This document shows positions 19,951 through 31,286 of a stretch of 64,000 nt of DNA, piece after piece. The stretch is from Siphonodentalium dalli (Eukaryota > Mollusca > Scaphopoda > Gadilida > Siphonodentaliidae). Location: the NCBI GenBank assembly GCA_032622095.1, contig CP136061.1:262044077-262108076 (forward strand). Direction: 5' to 3'. Under the pieces are notes generated by a model that saw only the letters and a list, made by a program, of their open reading frames with translations, did no database searches and had not been told where the DNA came from. Position numbers and translations under genes: made by a program. Every line of letters begins with the position of its first letter. The first letter of the stretch is position 1.

Positions 19951-20236
19951 GTATCATGTTAGTATCATGTTAGTATCATGTTAGTATCATGTTAGTATCA
20001 TGTTAGTATCATGTTAGTATCATGTTAGTATCATGTTAGTATCATGTTAGTATCATGTTAGTATCATGTTAGTATCATGTTAGTATCATGTTAGTATCAT
20101 GTTAGTATCATGTTAGTATCATGTTAGTATCATGTTAGTATCATGTTAGTATCATGTTAGTATCATGTTAGTATCATGTTAGTATCATGTTAGTATCATG
20201 TTAGTATCATGTTAGTATCATGTTAGTATCATTTTA
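19951..20236 (+). repeat. 11-bp array (GTATCATGTTA), about 26 copies
   Basis: Seen: perfect copies from 19951 to about 20230, one changed base only in the last copy (CATTTTAG). The uniformity implies very recent expansion. Confidence 0.97.
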
Positions 20237-21115
20237 GAACCTGACATGTGTCAGAGGGTCCTTAAAAACAAATTAAATCCAGGTTTGAACAGGGTTCAAG
20301 TGATCAAATGATGGGTAAAATTTAAGCCTATTCATGTCCATTTAGCAGAAAATCCAGCAATTTCAAGGTTTTCAAGGCGCTTAAATATAAACCATATTCA
20401 AGGCATATTCAAGGATTTTTCAAGGATATATACCATGATCCTCTGTGCCATTAAACATCAATGTACAATGTGGCCTTCATGTCAGAACTAGACTACCGCA
20501 GCGGAAATATATACAGAGCATCAGATCTTGATAAGAAATTATGGTACATGTATCTCAAGTGTTATTGGGCATCCCCATTTTATACACACGTGGGTGGGTC
20601 TCATAACTATATGAGAGCTTGTGGTGGCTTCGATTGTCACATTTCTATTCCGCTGGGCCGTTCTTTGTCTGCACATGTTATCACTAATGTCAATTGGGCT
20701 ATATTCGTGCGGAATTTAATTATGTCATAGAATTCAAGACTTTTCAAGGCTGCCGTCTGCACTTGAAGGAACTTCTTCCAGATACAGGGATTCTTAGTGT
20801 CCGTAATCAACCCTGGTAACCAGTTCGGGTGATAGCGGAGGAGTGGGTTATAGCAGAGGAGCGGGTGATAGCAGAATAGCCAAAATATGTGTGTTTTCAT
20901 ACCAAATTGGTAAATGACATAAATAATGGAGAAAGGATTAGCCCGGACACAAAACAATCTGTTTCCCTCAGTACACGTACGGATCATTCATTGTGTTATT
21001 TCTAGCTTCAGTGCAAAGTGGCAGTTTGGTGTTGCAAGAATAATGTCATTTGAATATTATAGGAAACACGACTGCCTTGCACTGAAGATAGAAATATCAC
21101 ACTGAACGATCCATG
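20237..21115. other. Spacer with TTCAAGG-rich stretch
   Basis: Seen: TTCAAGG-type motifs recur at 20366-20425 and again near 20730-20745. A small GATAGCRGAGGAGYGGGT repeat lies at 20829-20880. Frames at 20461-20730 (+) and 20637-20987 (-) overlap and show no motif. Confidence 0.5.
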
Positions 21116-23436
21116 TCCTTCTCCTTACCATTATGCCATGGTCGTTCTATATGCTTTAGTTACCATTATGCCATGGTTGTTCTATATGCCTTCGTTACCA
21201 TTATGCCATGGTCGTTCTATATGACCTCCTTACCATTATGCCAGGGTCGTTCTATATGCTTTAGTTACCATTATGCCATGGTTGTTCTATATGCCTTCGT
21301 TACCATTATGCCATGGTTGTTCTATATGCCTTCATTACCATTATGCCATGGTCGTTCTATATGCCTTCATTACCATTATGCCAGGGTCATTCTATATGCC
21401 TTCGTTACCATTATGCCAGGGTCATTCTATATGCCTTCGTTACCATTATGCCATGGTTGTTCTATATGCCTTCATTACCATTATGTCATGGTCGTTCTAT
21501 ATGCCTTCGTTACCATTGTGCCAGGGTCGTTCTATATGTCTTCGTTACCATTATGCCAGGGTCATTCTATATGCCTTCGTTACCATTGTGCCAGGGTCGT
21601 TCTATATGTCTTCATTACCATTCTGCCAGGGTCGTTCTATATGCCTTCATTACCATTCTGCCAGGGTCGTTCTATATGCCTTCGTTACCATTATGCCAGG
21701 GTCATTCTATGTGTCTTCGTTACCATTCTGCCAGGGTCGTTCTATATGCCTTCGTTACCATTATGCCAGGGTCGTTCTATATGCCTTCGTTACCATTCTG
21801 CCAGGGTCGTTCTATATGCCTTCGTTACCATTATGCCATGGTTGTTCTATATGCCTTCATTACCATTATGCCATGGTCGTTATATATGTCTTCCTTACCA
21901 TTATGCCATGGTCGTTCTATATGCCTTCGTTACCATTATGCCAGGGTCATTCTATATGCCTCCGTTACCATTATGCCATGGTTGTTCTATATGCCTTCAT
22001 TACCATTATGTCATGGTCGTTCTATATGCCTTCGTTACCATTGTGCCAGGGTCGTTCTATATGTCTTCGTTACCATTATGCCAGGGTCATTCTATATGCC
22101 TTCGTTACCATTGTGCCAGGGTCGTTCTATATGTCTTCGTTACCATTATGCCAGGGTCGTTCTATATGTCTTCGTTACCATTGTGCCAGGGTCATTCTAT
22201 GTGTCTTCGTTACCATTATGCCAGGGTCGTTCTATATGTCTTCGTTACCATTCTGCCAGGGTCGTTCTATATGCCTTCGTTACCATTATGCCAGGGTCGT
22301 TCTATATGTCTTCGTTACCATTCTGCCAGGGTCGTTCTATATGCCTTCGTTACCATTATGCCAGGGTCGTTCTATATGCCTTCGTTACCATTATGCCAGG
22401 GTCGTTCTATATGTCTTCGTTACCATTCTGCCAGGGTCGTTCTATATGCCTTCGTTACCATTGTGCCAGGGTCGTTCTATATGTCTTCGTTGACCATTAT
22501 GCCAGGGTCGTTCTATATGCCTTCGTTACCATTATGCCAGGGTCGTTCTATATGTCTTCGTTACCATTATGCCAGGGTCGTTCTATATGTCTTCGTTACC
22601 ATTGTGCCAGGGTCGTTCTATATGCCTTCGTTACCATTATGCCATGGTCGTTATATATGCCTTCGTTACCATTATGCCATGGTCATTCTATATGTCTTCC
22701 TTACCATTGTGCCAGGGTCGTTCTATATGCCTTCGTTACCATTATGCCATGGTCATTCTATATGCCTTCGTTACCATTATGCCATGGTCGTTCTATATGT
22801 CTTCCTTACCATTGTGCCAGGGTCGTTCTATATGTCTTCGTTACCATTATGCCATGGTCGTTATATATGTCTTCCTTACCATTGTGCCAGGGTCGTTCTA
22901 TATGCCTTCATTACCATTATGCCATGGTCATTCTATATGCCTTCGTTACCATTATGCCAGGGTCGTTCTATATGCCTTCATTACCATTATGTCATGGTCG
23001 TTCTATATGCCTTCGTTACCATTGTGCCAGGGTCGTTCTATATGCCTCCATTACCATTATGTCATGGTCATTCTATATGCCTTCGTTACCATTATGCCAG
23101 GGTCGTTCTATATGTCTTCGTTACCATTATGCCATGGTCGTTCTATATGCCTTCGTTATCATTATGCCATGGTCGTTCTATATGCCTTCGTTACCATTGT
23201 GCCAGGGTCGTTCTATATGCCTTCGTTACCATTATGCCATGGTCGTTCTATATGCCTTCGTTACCATTGTGCCATGGTCGTTCTATATGCCTTCGTTACC
23301 ATTATGCCATGCTCGTTCTATATGCCTTCGTTACCATTATGCCATGGTCGTTCTATATGTCTTTATTACCATTGTGCCATGGTCGTTCTATATACCTTCG
23401 TTACCATTGTGCCATGGTCGTTCTATATGCCTTGCA
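21116..23436 (+). repeat. Satellite J: 35-bp unit, about 66 copies
   Basis: Seen: unit TTACCATTATGCCATGGTCG then TTCTATATGCCTTCG. Variable bases: ATTATG/ATTGTG/ATTCTG, CCATGG/CCAGGG, GTCGTT/GTCATT/GTTGTT, GCC/GTC. The unit has no stop in any plus-strand frame, and 35 is not a multiple of 3, so three overlapping frames of up to 796 codons (21113-23503, 21313-23442, 21273-22493) run through the array, each a 35-residue repeat of the same three phases. I read these as artefacts of the array. A 15-unit block (525 bp) is duplicated: the run with GTTGTTC and ATTATGTCATGG occurs at 21451 and 21976. Confidence 0.95.
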
Positions 23437-24727
23437 TATTAGACCTCTCCAATGTATACCTCTATCACTGATTGGAAGAATCAATTCACCGACTTCAGTA
23501 TAGTGCCCATAGTTCACCAGACGGCAATTCATTGTCATATGCCAATAAAACATGTTGCTATTCAGCAAGTGTAGACTGGTTGTGTTATTAGTAGAAATTA
23601 TTGGGAGACAGATACATCACCTGTGACTTTATAGTACCTACATTGCCAAGATATCTTAAACAGATCCGAACAAGTGCATCTCACCGAGTAACCCGCCCCC
23701 TACCCCACCCAAAAATTAACTCGAAAAATGACTTTATTTGGCCAGTGATAAATAAACAGAACCTATACTAGCACATGGATAACCTTCATCCCATTGTGGT
23801 TCATGACTATACCAAAGGCCATTCAAGGCCATCATTAAATATGCGATCAGTGAGTAGCGCAAAAATCTAGAAAGTTAAGGCTATATAAGGATATTGATGA
23901 TAATTCCTAAAGGGGGTACTGTACACTAAATCCGGCCATGATGTAATGCGCATGGTAATTATAATGAAAATGAGTTAATGGCTTGAGTCTTTAACTAATT
24001 TTCGTTATAATTACCATGTTGTTTGCGTTGTTTATAGGGCACATGGGTGTATTTTGCACTAATCCATGGCTCAAATTCACTCATTTGTTGCATATATTCT
24101 GTTGACTATAACAGGAAATGGTCGGAATAAGTGTACTTTAAGCACTTTCTAGGCATTGAATGGTAATTTGCCTGATTAAAAGGCTGTTTTTTCCCCCCAA
24201 GATCTTCACAAATATGTATAACTAGGTGATTTCCCAAATGGCAGATGACAAGCATGATGCAGGAAAATGTTGTCACTGTTGTACTGCTGATAATGATTTA
24301 AAGAAACGTGACAAACGGTGCACAGAGTTCGTCCAGAATTTGGCTAAATCTTTTGTAATGATGGTCGCAGCTGAAAACACATTCATCTTCGGAGAAACGC
24401 ATTATATCAGTGAAACTATCGCCTTGATAACTTTTGGGAAACACGTTATATCTCAGGTTTTCTTGTACCGATTGGCCTAAATGTTGCATTTTGTTATAAG
24501 ATGTGCTGCAGGACATGGTCAAAATTGGGGCGCAATTGGACCTGAGGGTGATATATTTTTAGACGCGCAAAAATTGTGACAGAGTTACAGACACAGATCG
24601 ATAAATCAAATATATTCAAACACTTTCAAGGCAAATTTGCAGGAACCATGTACACAGATTAAGCTGAACAGTAGTGAAACTAAATAACTGATATAACAAA
24701 TCTGTGATGACTTGATGTCCATTTGTA
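23437..24727. other. Unique spacer with one hairpin
   Basis: Seen: CATGGTAATTATAATGAAAA (23951) pairs with TTTTCGTTATAATTACCATG (23999-24018) around a short loop. A frame at 24226-24480 has no recognised motif. Confidence 0.5.
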
Positions 24728-24731
24728 TTAA

Positions 24732-25101
24732 CCCTTTACCCAACAAACCGGCCAAAACCGGCCAAATAAAGCTTCAACAGCCTAAAATATCTTCGGTCTG
24801 TCTCAATAGAACCATACAAATATGGATATCATTGGAACCGGCTCCTTGACCACATCGTGATAGTTACAGTTATGCCCTGTGCCAATGCATTCTCTTATAT
24901 ATGCGAGTCGACCATAGGTCGCCTCGCATATATAAGAGAATGCATTGGCCTAAAAAAAAAAAATTTCTTACATTCTTTAACAATTTTATAATTTTTAATG
25001 TGTTAAGCCAATGCATTCTCTTATATATGCGAGGCGACCTATGGTCGACTCGCATATATAAGAGAATGCATTGGCACAGGGCCCTTCTGTTGGGTAAAGA
25101 G
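24732..25101 (-). mobile_element. Family A TTAA MITE (A3)
   Basis: Seen: TTAA 24728-24731 and 25102-25105; ends CCCTTTACCCAACA and TGTTGGGTAAAGAG (two terminal bases changed). Two hairpins at about 24879-24950 and 25009-25077; the central spacer is shorter than in A2. Confidence 0.92.
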
Positions 25102-25105
25102 TTAA

Positions 25106-25891
25106 GGGTAGCAGCCATTTAGCAGCCAGGAGCCACAGGAGATCTGACCACCAGGGAGTTTGACGACCATTAGGAGATGGGCCTCTTGGTGTGTCCGATA
25201 ACCAGGAGCAGTTTGATTGGGGCCCACACAAAGTTTAATGGGACCCCAGGTAACATGATGTGCTACTATCCAGGCTTTATAGCTGATTTTATGGGTGTTT
25301 TTAATATGAGCATGGTTAAATATACATTACCATGGGGAATGTTCAGTGTTACAGGGGCTTACAGTGCCTTATTGACCTCACATCAACATCTTACATGTCA
25401 CTCACAGGGTAATAATGGATTATCTCTGCTCATTTATAGCATACTTAGAGATTAGCTCTGGTCTATTAACAGATTATGAGATACAGGTCACATATTTTAG
25501 AATCACATGTATGTTGACATTCAATGTTATGTTATGCTTCTATATTTACATACTAAGTGTGATTATCACTAAAATCCAGCATTCTGATTGGTCGGCGCCC
25601 ACGTGGCTAGTTGCAATTATTTCTCCGTGAACGCGCAACAGCTCATAACTGCAGCCTCATAAAATTACATCGATGCATCATAGGTTTGGGAAAGACGAAC
25701 GCGTAATGTTTTGGGCGCATTTGGACTCGCGCAGGATTGACTTAATAAATCATCGGGTTTCAATATAAAGAGAAATTGTTCCTGTTAACTTTTGCCAAGG
25801 GTGCTATGGGATATTTTGGGCTGGTTTTGTCACGATACGCTTTTCGATTTAAATACATTTACAAAAGTGGCTTTTTCGCTAAATGTATATA
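25106..25891. other. Unique spacer
   Basis: No repeat recognised. GATTGGTC and CACGTG-like motifs near 25585-25605 are too short to call regulatory. Confidence 0.4.
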
Positions 25892-26057
25892 AATATAAGG
25901 ATTAACTGTCATGTGGACTGTTTTTATGGAGATGTAACCTCAAGGTGAGTGGTCATAACTTGTATGTAAAACCCTTCAGGTTTTACACAAGTTATGACCA
26001 CTCACCTCGCGGTTACATCTCCATAATAACAGTCCACATGACAGTTAATCCTTATTT
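25892..26057. repeat. Near-perfect 157-bp palindrome
   Basis: Seen: AAGGATTAACTGTCATGTGG (25897) and GAGTGGTCATAACTTG pair with CAAGTTATGACCACTC and CCACATGACAGTTAATCCTT (to 26053). The loop is about 10 bp (CCCTTCAGG). Only a few mismatches, and no second copy in the window. Flanks resemble AAATA / TTATTT. No target duplication identified. Confidence 0.9.
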
Positions 26058-26132
26058 CAGTATGAATTTCATCATCATGTACCACTCTTATGATAGTGTT
26101 TCTGAGAAAATGGTGAAAGGGATCCTTGTTAA

Positions 26133-26499
26133 CCCTTTACCCAACAGAAGGGCCCTGTGCCAATGCATTCTCTTATATATGCGAGTCGACCATAGGTCGC
26201 CTCGCATATATAAGAGAATGCATTGGCTTAACACGTATTAATTGTTAAAAAATGTAAGAAAAAATTATAATGTTTTTTTAGGCCAATGCATTCTCTTATA
26301 TATGCGAGGCGACCTATGGTCGACTCGCATATATAAGAGAATGCATTGGCACAGGGCATAACTGTAACCATCACAATGTGTTCAATGAGCCGGTTCCAAT
26401 GATATCCATATTTGTATGGTTCTATTGAGACAGACCCAAGATAATTTAGGCTGTTGAAGCTTTGTTTGGCCGGTTTTGGCCGGTTTGTTGGGTAAAGGG
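26133..26499 (+). mobile_element. Family A TTAA MITE (A4)
   Basis: Seen: TTAA 26129-26132 and 26500-26503; ends CCCTTTACCCAACA and TGTTGGGTAAAGGG. Two hairpins and the unique right part as in A2. Spacer between hairpins about 55 bp. Confidence 0.95.
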
Positions 26500-26554
26500 T
26501 TAAGGATGTCCCCAAAAGTGAGGTGGTTATGTCCATAATACCATCAACAGACTT

Positions 26555-26950
26555 GGCTAGAGAGCAGGCTATGCGATGGAATCCCATCACTAAATTCACT
26601 CTCTGCAGGACTTCATTCTGCTTAGGCCTCATCTTCTATGGAAAGTTTCTTTATTATCAAATTTCTATAGAAACTTTTAGATTCTATATCCTTTTTAGTT
26701 TAGTTTCTCTATATCCCCACATTGGCAGACGACACATTGCATAATCGATGTTCCAAATGGGTGTACATCACAATATTCACCATTTGGGAACTTCAATCTG
26801 AGTCTATATGTCTCCCATAGCAGATGAGGCCATGCAGAATGAGGTCCTCAGAGGGTGAATTCAGGGATGCTAGCCTGAGATGCAGGATAGCATCATTAAA
26901 TTCAAACTATGGGGACCTCATACTGCAAATGACAGACACACTAAAATCAG
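26555..26950. mobile_element. Family G MITE (G7), left end missing
   Basis: Seen: second arm of the left hairpin (ATCACTAAATTCACTCTCTG), spacer with TTTCTTTATTATCAAATTTC, right hairpin (26842-26930) and right end GACAGACACACTAAA. The left end is lost, close to where A4 inserted. Confidence 0.8.
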
Positions 26951-27362
26951 ACTTGAATCCAAATGACATATTTTCAGCCATTTTGGTAAAAAAAATGATT
27001 CATCATACTGGCCAGTGCCTTACAAAATAGAATACATTTAGGATGCTAAATTCATACATGTCACCTTTCTACAGCACCTGAATATAAACATGGATACCTA
27101 TATGTGGTTACATGAGCCATAGGGCTCCCACCTGCTCTGGGGTAATGAACATGTGACATGATATAACCTATGAACAGAAACAACATTAAGCACAAAGCCA
27201 TGCATGGCATATACCCCCATTTTAGAGAGTACTACATGGGCAATGATAAATTATTGTATGGATGGAAAATTTTAACTACAAAACCTACCCTATGTCGATA
27301 TGCTTCCCACAATAATGTTCTAGTATCATTCAAATAGCATCAAAATCCAACAATTGCTATGG
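26951..27362. other. Unique spacer
   Basis: No feature recognised. Confidence 0.4.
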
Positions 27363-27364
27363 TA

Positions 27365-27468
27365 CAGTAATGCTCTATGTAATCGACTCCTTAACCACAG
27401 CAGAATTATGGGTAACTTTTCAGGATTTAGTCGGAAATATGGCTTCTTGCCATTCACTGGAAAGCTCT
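27365..27468 (+). mobile_element. Family E left half (E10)
   Basis: Seen: TA 27363-27364, then CAGTAATGCTCTATGTAATC to ATTCACTGGAAAGCTCT. The right arm is absent. Confidence 0.85.
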
Positions 27469-28342
27469 ATGCCCTAGCGATGCTCTTGTTTCCAATATAA
27501 AGTATGTATTTGCACATGTGGTAGACAAGGGGCAAGGGGGGCTTAAGCCCCTGCTCCACCACCTCTGAGCCATGCAGCCCTCTCAATTCAGATTTTTTGG
27601 CTTTGGCAATCCACTATGGCAATCCACTACGGCAACCATTGCCATGGGTCCAGTTTGCTTCAGCAAATGGCTTCAACATTGCTGATTGCCATAGCCAATT
27701 ATGAGGGCTGCTGAGCTGTACCTTGAAGATTGTTAAAACATGCACTTTCTGCTCAGTTCAGAAGGTGCTTTCAAGAAAATTAACAGAAAAATAAAAAAAG
27801 AATTTGGTGAGAAAACATGTTGGGGCTAACACCAGATTATGAAGGTGAAGTAGACACTCTTGTAATCTTAATCAAGCCCACACAACAAGAGGCTGGTTGA
27901 TATGTTAGTATGGGGGTTCATTCAGTTACAGTGTGTGGTGGAAGTGGATAGTCCTGATAAGTCAGGAGGGACCTAATTAAAAAAATAATCCCCAGCCATG
28001 TCCCTAGATTCCTATCACTGTAGACCAGGGAGTGTTGGAGTTGTAATATGGTGGCATGTCTCTAAAGATGATTATCTTAGAAAACAAGAGAATCTGGTGT
28101 GCTGTGAGAAAACAAGAGAATCTGGTGTGCTGTGAGAATCTGGTGAGCTGTGAGAAAATAAGCCTGCTTCATGAAGCTTAATTAAGTATGTGGGTGTGGA
28201 GGAAATTAGGGCATAGGGAGGAATGAGGTCACTTATGGTCAGCCACCTCCTAAGTTTGGCATGTTCTGGGCATACAGAGAAAGGTAGGAACAGTATAGAG
28301 GTTTCAAATTGCGTGAATTAAGTCACTTTTTAGGGAGAAATA
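27469..28342. other. Spacer with short tandem repeat
   Basis: Seen: AAACAAGAGAATCTGGTGTG with CTGTGAG repeats two to three times at 28081-28155. Nothing else recognised. Confidence 0.5.
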
Positions 28343-28557
28343 CAGTAATGTCCTATAAGTAATCAACTCCATAACCACAGCAGAATTATGGATAACTTTT
28401 CAGGATTTTGTCGGAAATATGGCTTGTTGCCATTCATCGGAAAGCTCTCGGCGAGAGCTTTCCAATGAATGGCAACAAGCCATATTTCCGACTAAATCAT
28501 GAAAAGTTACCCATAATTCTGCTGTGGTTAAGCAGTCGATTACTTAGGGCATTACTG
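28343..28557. mobile_element. Family E foldback (E11)
   Basis: Seen: TA 28341-28342 and 28558-28559; arms CAGTAATGTCCTATAAGTAA and GATTACTTAGGGCATTACTG; nearly complete pairing with the tip CTCTCGGCGAGAG. Confidence 0.9.
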
Positions 28558-28656
28558 TACATTTACACCCTGACATCACCCTTCTATGATCAAAGAAGTA
28601 TTATGTAACACAACAGCTCATTTATAAAACCATTATTATGAGTAAGAATACCTTAA

Positions 28657-28892
28657 CCCTTTGAGTGCCAGGGGCCGATCTCATCGGCCCTAAACCTACA
28701 CAATAAGTCTGTTAAAGGATATAAGAATAAATTATTAAAATTGTAAAAAATTGTAAAAAAAAATAAAAAATTGTTAGGCCAATGCATTATCTTATATATG
28801 CGAGGCGACCTATGGTCGACTCGCATATATAAGAGAATGCATTGGCACAGGGTATATGGGTTGATACAAAAATCGACCTGGCACTCAAAGGG
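28657..28892. mobile_element. Family B TTAA MITE (B2)
   Basis: Seen: TTAA 28653-28656 and 28893-28896; ends CCCTTTGAGTGCCAGG / CCTGGCACTCAAAGGG; GGGGCCGATCTCATCGGCCC at the left and one hairpin cassette (about 28777-28853) at the right. Inverted relative to B1. Confidence 0.94.
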
Positions 28893-28937
28893 TTAATACT
28901 TTAAATATGCTATTGGGACATATGCATAGTGGCATAT

Positions 28938-29409
28938 ATTAGAGAGATGTCACTTCTCCCTGGTAGAAGACGTCTCTCAAGTCAACATAATACCTCCCGT
29001 TTTTAATCTCCCATTAGGGAGCCTTGCATATATAAGAGAATGCACTGGCTTACAAGGTCAAGGTGAATAATGTTAGGCCATGTATTCTCTTACAGTAATG
29101 CCCTAAGTAATCGACCCCTTAACCACAGCAGAATTATAAATAACTTTTCAAGATCTAGTCGGAAATATGGCTTGTTGCCATTCATCGGAAAGCTCTCAGT
29201 GAGAGCTTTCAAATGAATGGCAACAAGCCATATTTCTGACTACATCCTGAAAAGTTACCCATAATTCTGTGGTGGTTAAGGGGTCGATTAATTAGAGCAT
29301 TACTGTATATATGTGAGGTTCTCTATGGGAGACTCACAAATATAAGAGAATGCATTATCTGGCATAAGAGTTTTTCGTAAAAATTTCAGGAAGCTCCAGT
29401 ATTGAAGGG
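28938..29409. mobile_element. Family C MITE, degraded left end, interrupted by E12
   Basis: Seen: AATCTCCCATTAGGGAGCCTT, GCACTGGCTTACAAGGTCAA, the TTCTCTTA cassette broken at 29090 by E12 and resumed at 29306 (TATATGTGAGG), then AAATTTCAGGAAGCTCCAG and GAAGGG followed by TTAA (29410-29413). The left end is not found; GTCACTTCTCCCTGGTAGAA at 28945 looks like the outer hAT family. Confidence 0.85.
29093..29305. mobile_element. Family E foldback (E12) nested in family C
   Basis: Seen: TA 29091-29092 and 29306-29307. The host sequence TTCTCT-TA-TATGTGAGG is restored by removing the element and one TA. Complete pairing arms with tip CTCTCAGTGAGAG. Confidence 0.94.
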
Positions 29410-29509
29410 TTAATGCTAAGATCAAATTCACTGTATCGTTTAGGGATAACAGTATAGTCTTCACATTGTCCCCGATAAAACCTGAAATGATCCTGCATTG
29501 TAACAATAC

Positions 29510-29763
29510 CAAGCCTTGAAATAGGGTGTCTGTCATTTGCAGAATGAGGTCCCCAGAGGGTGAATTTAGTGATGCTACCCCGCATAGCGGGCTAGCATCA
29601 CCAAATTCACCCTCTGGGAACCTCATTCTGCTGAGGTGTAAGCAGAATGAGGTCCCCAGAGGGTGAATTTGGTGATGCTAGCCCGCTATTCGGGGTAGCA
29701 TCACTAAATTCACCCTCTGGGGACCTCATTCTGCAAATGACAGACACCCTATTTCAAGGCTTG
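29510..29763. mobile_element. Family G short MITE (G8), 254 bp, perfect 8-bp duplication
   Basis: Seen: AACAATAC at 29502-29509 and 29764-29771. Ends CAAGCCTTGAAATAG and CTATTTCAAGGCTTG. Two hairpins sit back to back with only about 10 bp between. Known: hAT and P elements make 8-bp duplications; the ends are not diagnostic, so hAT-like is an inference. Confidence 0.95.
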
Positions 29764-29771
29764 AACAATAC

Positions 29772-30329
29772 AATATATATCTTCATGATCAGGTGATTTA
29801 GTTTCAAAAGATTTGAGAATTAATATGCAAGTTGTGTTCTGTATTTATTCCACACCCTTGTTTCACGTAAATTTAATCCTGTGGCCTCCATTGATCATAT
29901 AACTACCATAATAATGATTTAAGTCTGATGAAAAATTGATATAAACTTTGGGGCATCATCAGGTCTGTATACATATATGGAACACAACACGCACATCCTA
30001 ATCGAGAATATTATATTGAATGAGTTGCGGATTGCACAATGATATATTTCGCAAGAGCAAAATGTAACAATGCGCCGTCTGCAACAAGTTAATAAAATAT
30101 TCAAGATTATGATGCAAGTTGTGTTCTGTATTTATTCTATACCATTATATCAGATAAGTTCAATCCATAACTGTCACCTGCATTGAAACTACAGCTACAT
30201 TTATTGAGATTTACATGTAAGTCTGATGAATAACAAGTAATGATCAGGGCATCACCCAAAGCAGATAATTTACATAATGCACATCATCTTTCTTGGTGAC
30301 CACATCAACATGAATAGTTCCGGCTTGTG
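29772..30329. other. Spacer with diverged 283-bp duplication
   Basis: Seen: GCAAGTTGTGTTCTGTATTT ATTC at about 29829 and 30112, each followed after about 90 bp by AAGTCTGATGAA. Confidence 0.6.
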
Positions 30330-30782
30330 TTCCACTTGAGGTCATTTGTCATTTGCAGAATGTGGTCCCCAGAGGGTGAATTTAGTGATGCTATCCTGCA
30401 CGGTGGGCTAGCATCACCAATTTTACCCCCTGGGAACCTCATTCAGTTCAGTCTCAACTGCTATGGGAGACCTGTGATCAGATTGAAGTTCCCAGTTGTA
30501 GTTGGTGATGTTCACCCATTAGTCACCTCGATTATGTATTTTATCATTTACAAACTTAAGTGCAAATTAGGGGATATAGAAACTGAATAGAAGGGAAAAA
30601 GTAACTAAAAGCAATGTTAATTTGAGACTATAAATACCTCCCAAAAGATATGAGGCCTCAACATATTGAGGTCCTCAGACAGTGAATTTAGTGATGGTAG
30701 CCTGCCATGTGGGATAATGTCACTAAATTCACCCTCTGTGGACCTCATTCTGCAAAGGACAGACACACTAGGTCAAGGTTTG
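30330..30782. mobile_element. Family G long MITE (G9), worn left end
   Basis: Seen: ATTTGCAGAATGTGGTCCCC, left hairpin, spacer with GTTCACCCATTAGTCACCTC, right hairpin and right end CACACTAGGTCAAGGTTTG. The left terminus is diverged. Confidence 0.85.
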
Positions 30783-31285
30783 TACTTCATGCTACTCACC
30801 TACATAATCCAAATTGTACGCACGAACAATCGTAACAATCAGAGAATAGTCCGACTACTGGCGACGCAGCCAGCTGAAGTGTCATGTCGACATTTGAAGC
30901 TTGCTCACGGAACTACCAAGGGATTAATTTCCCTGATAATTCCCACTTATTCCATAGATATCGCACCAAACACAGACATATAGCTATACTTCATGTGGGA
31001 ACGCGGCATTATGGGTAATCCCAAAAGACATGCAGACTGAACTTATTACGAGAACACACGACCATTTTATGCAGAGTGAGTTTGATGAATTAGTCGTAAC
31101 ATTTTCATTTTTGCTGGGGACTTATTAGTCGGAGAGTTCGGAATTATTGGATCAATATTCAAGCCGGGATCGACACTGCCAAAAGGCACCGACTGTCGTA
31201 AGCTATGATTCCTGATGGGTGGCAGGAACTTAAAGCGACACACTCCTTTAATAGAGGTCAGTAATCACAACAGGTTCCATAAAAC
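30783..31285. other. Unique spacer
   Basis: No feature recognised. Confidence 0.4.
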
Positions 31286-31286
31286 T

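Noticed and set aside
21113-23503. A 796-codon open frame
   Set aside because: It is a 35-bp tandem array. Two other frames on the same strand are open for hundreds of codons as well, and there is no start context, domain or non-repeat part.
24226-24480. Cysteine-containing 84-codon frame
   Set aside because: No recognisable motif, no splice context and an overlapping frame on the other strand. Not enough to call coding.
25575-25640. GATTGGTC and CACGTG-like promoter motifs
   Set aside because: Short motifs expected by chance; no gene follows.
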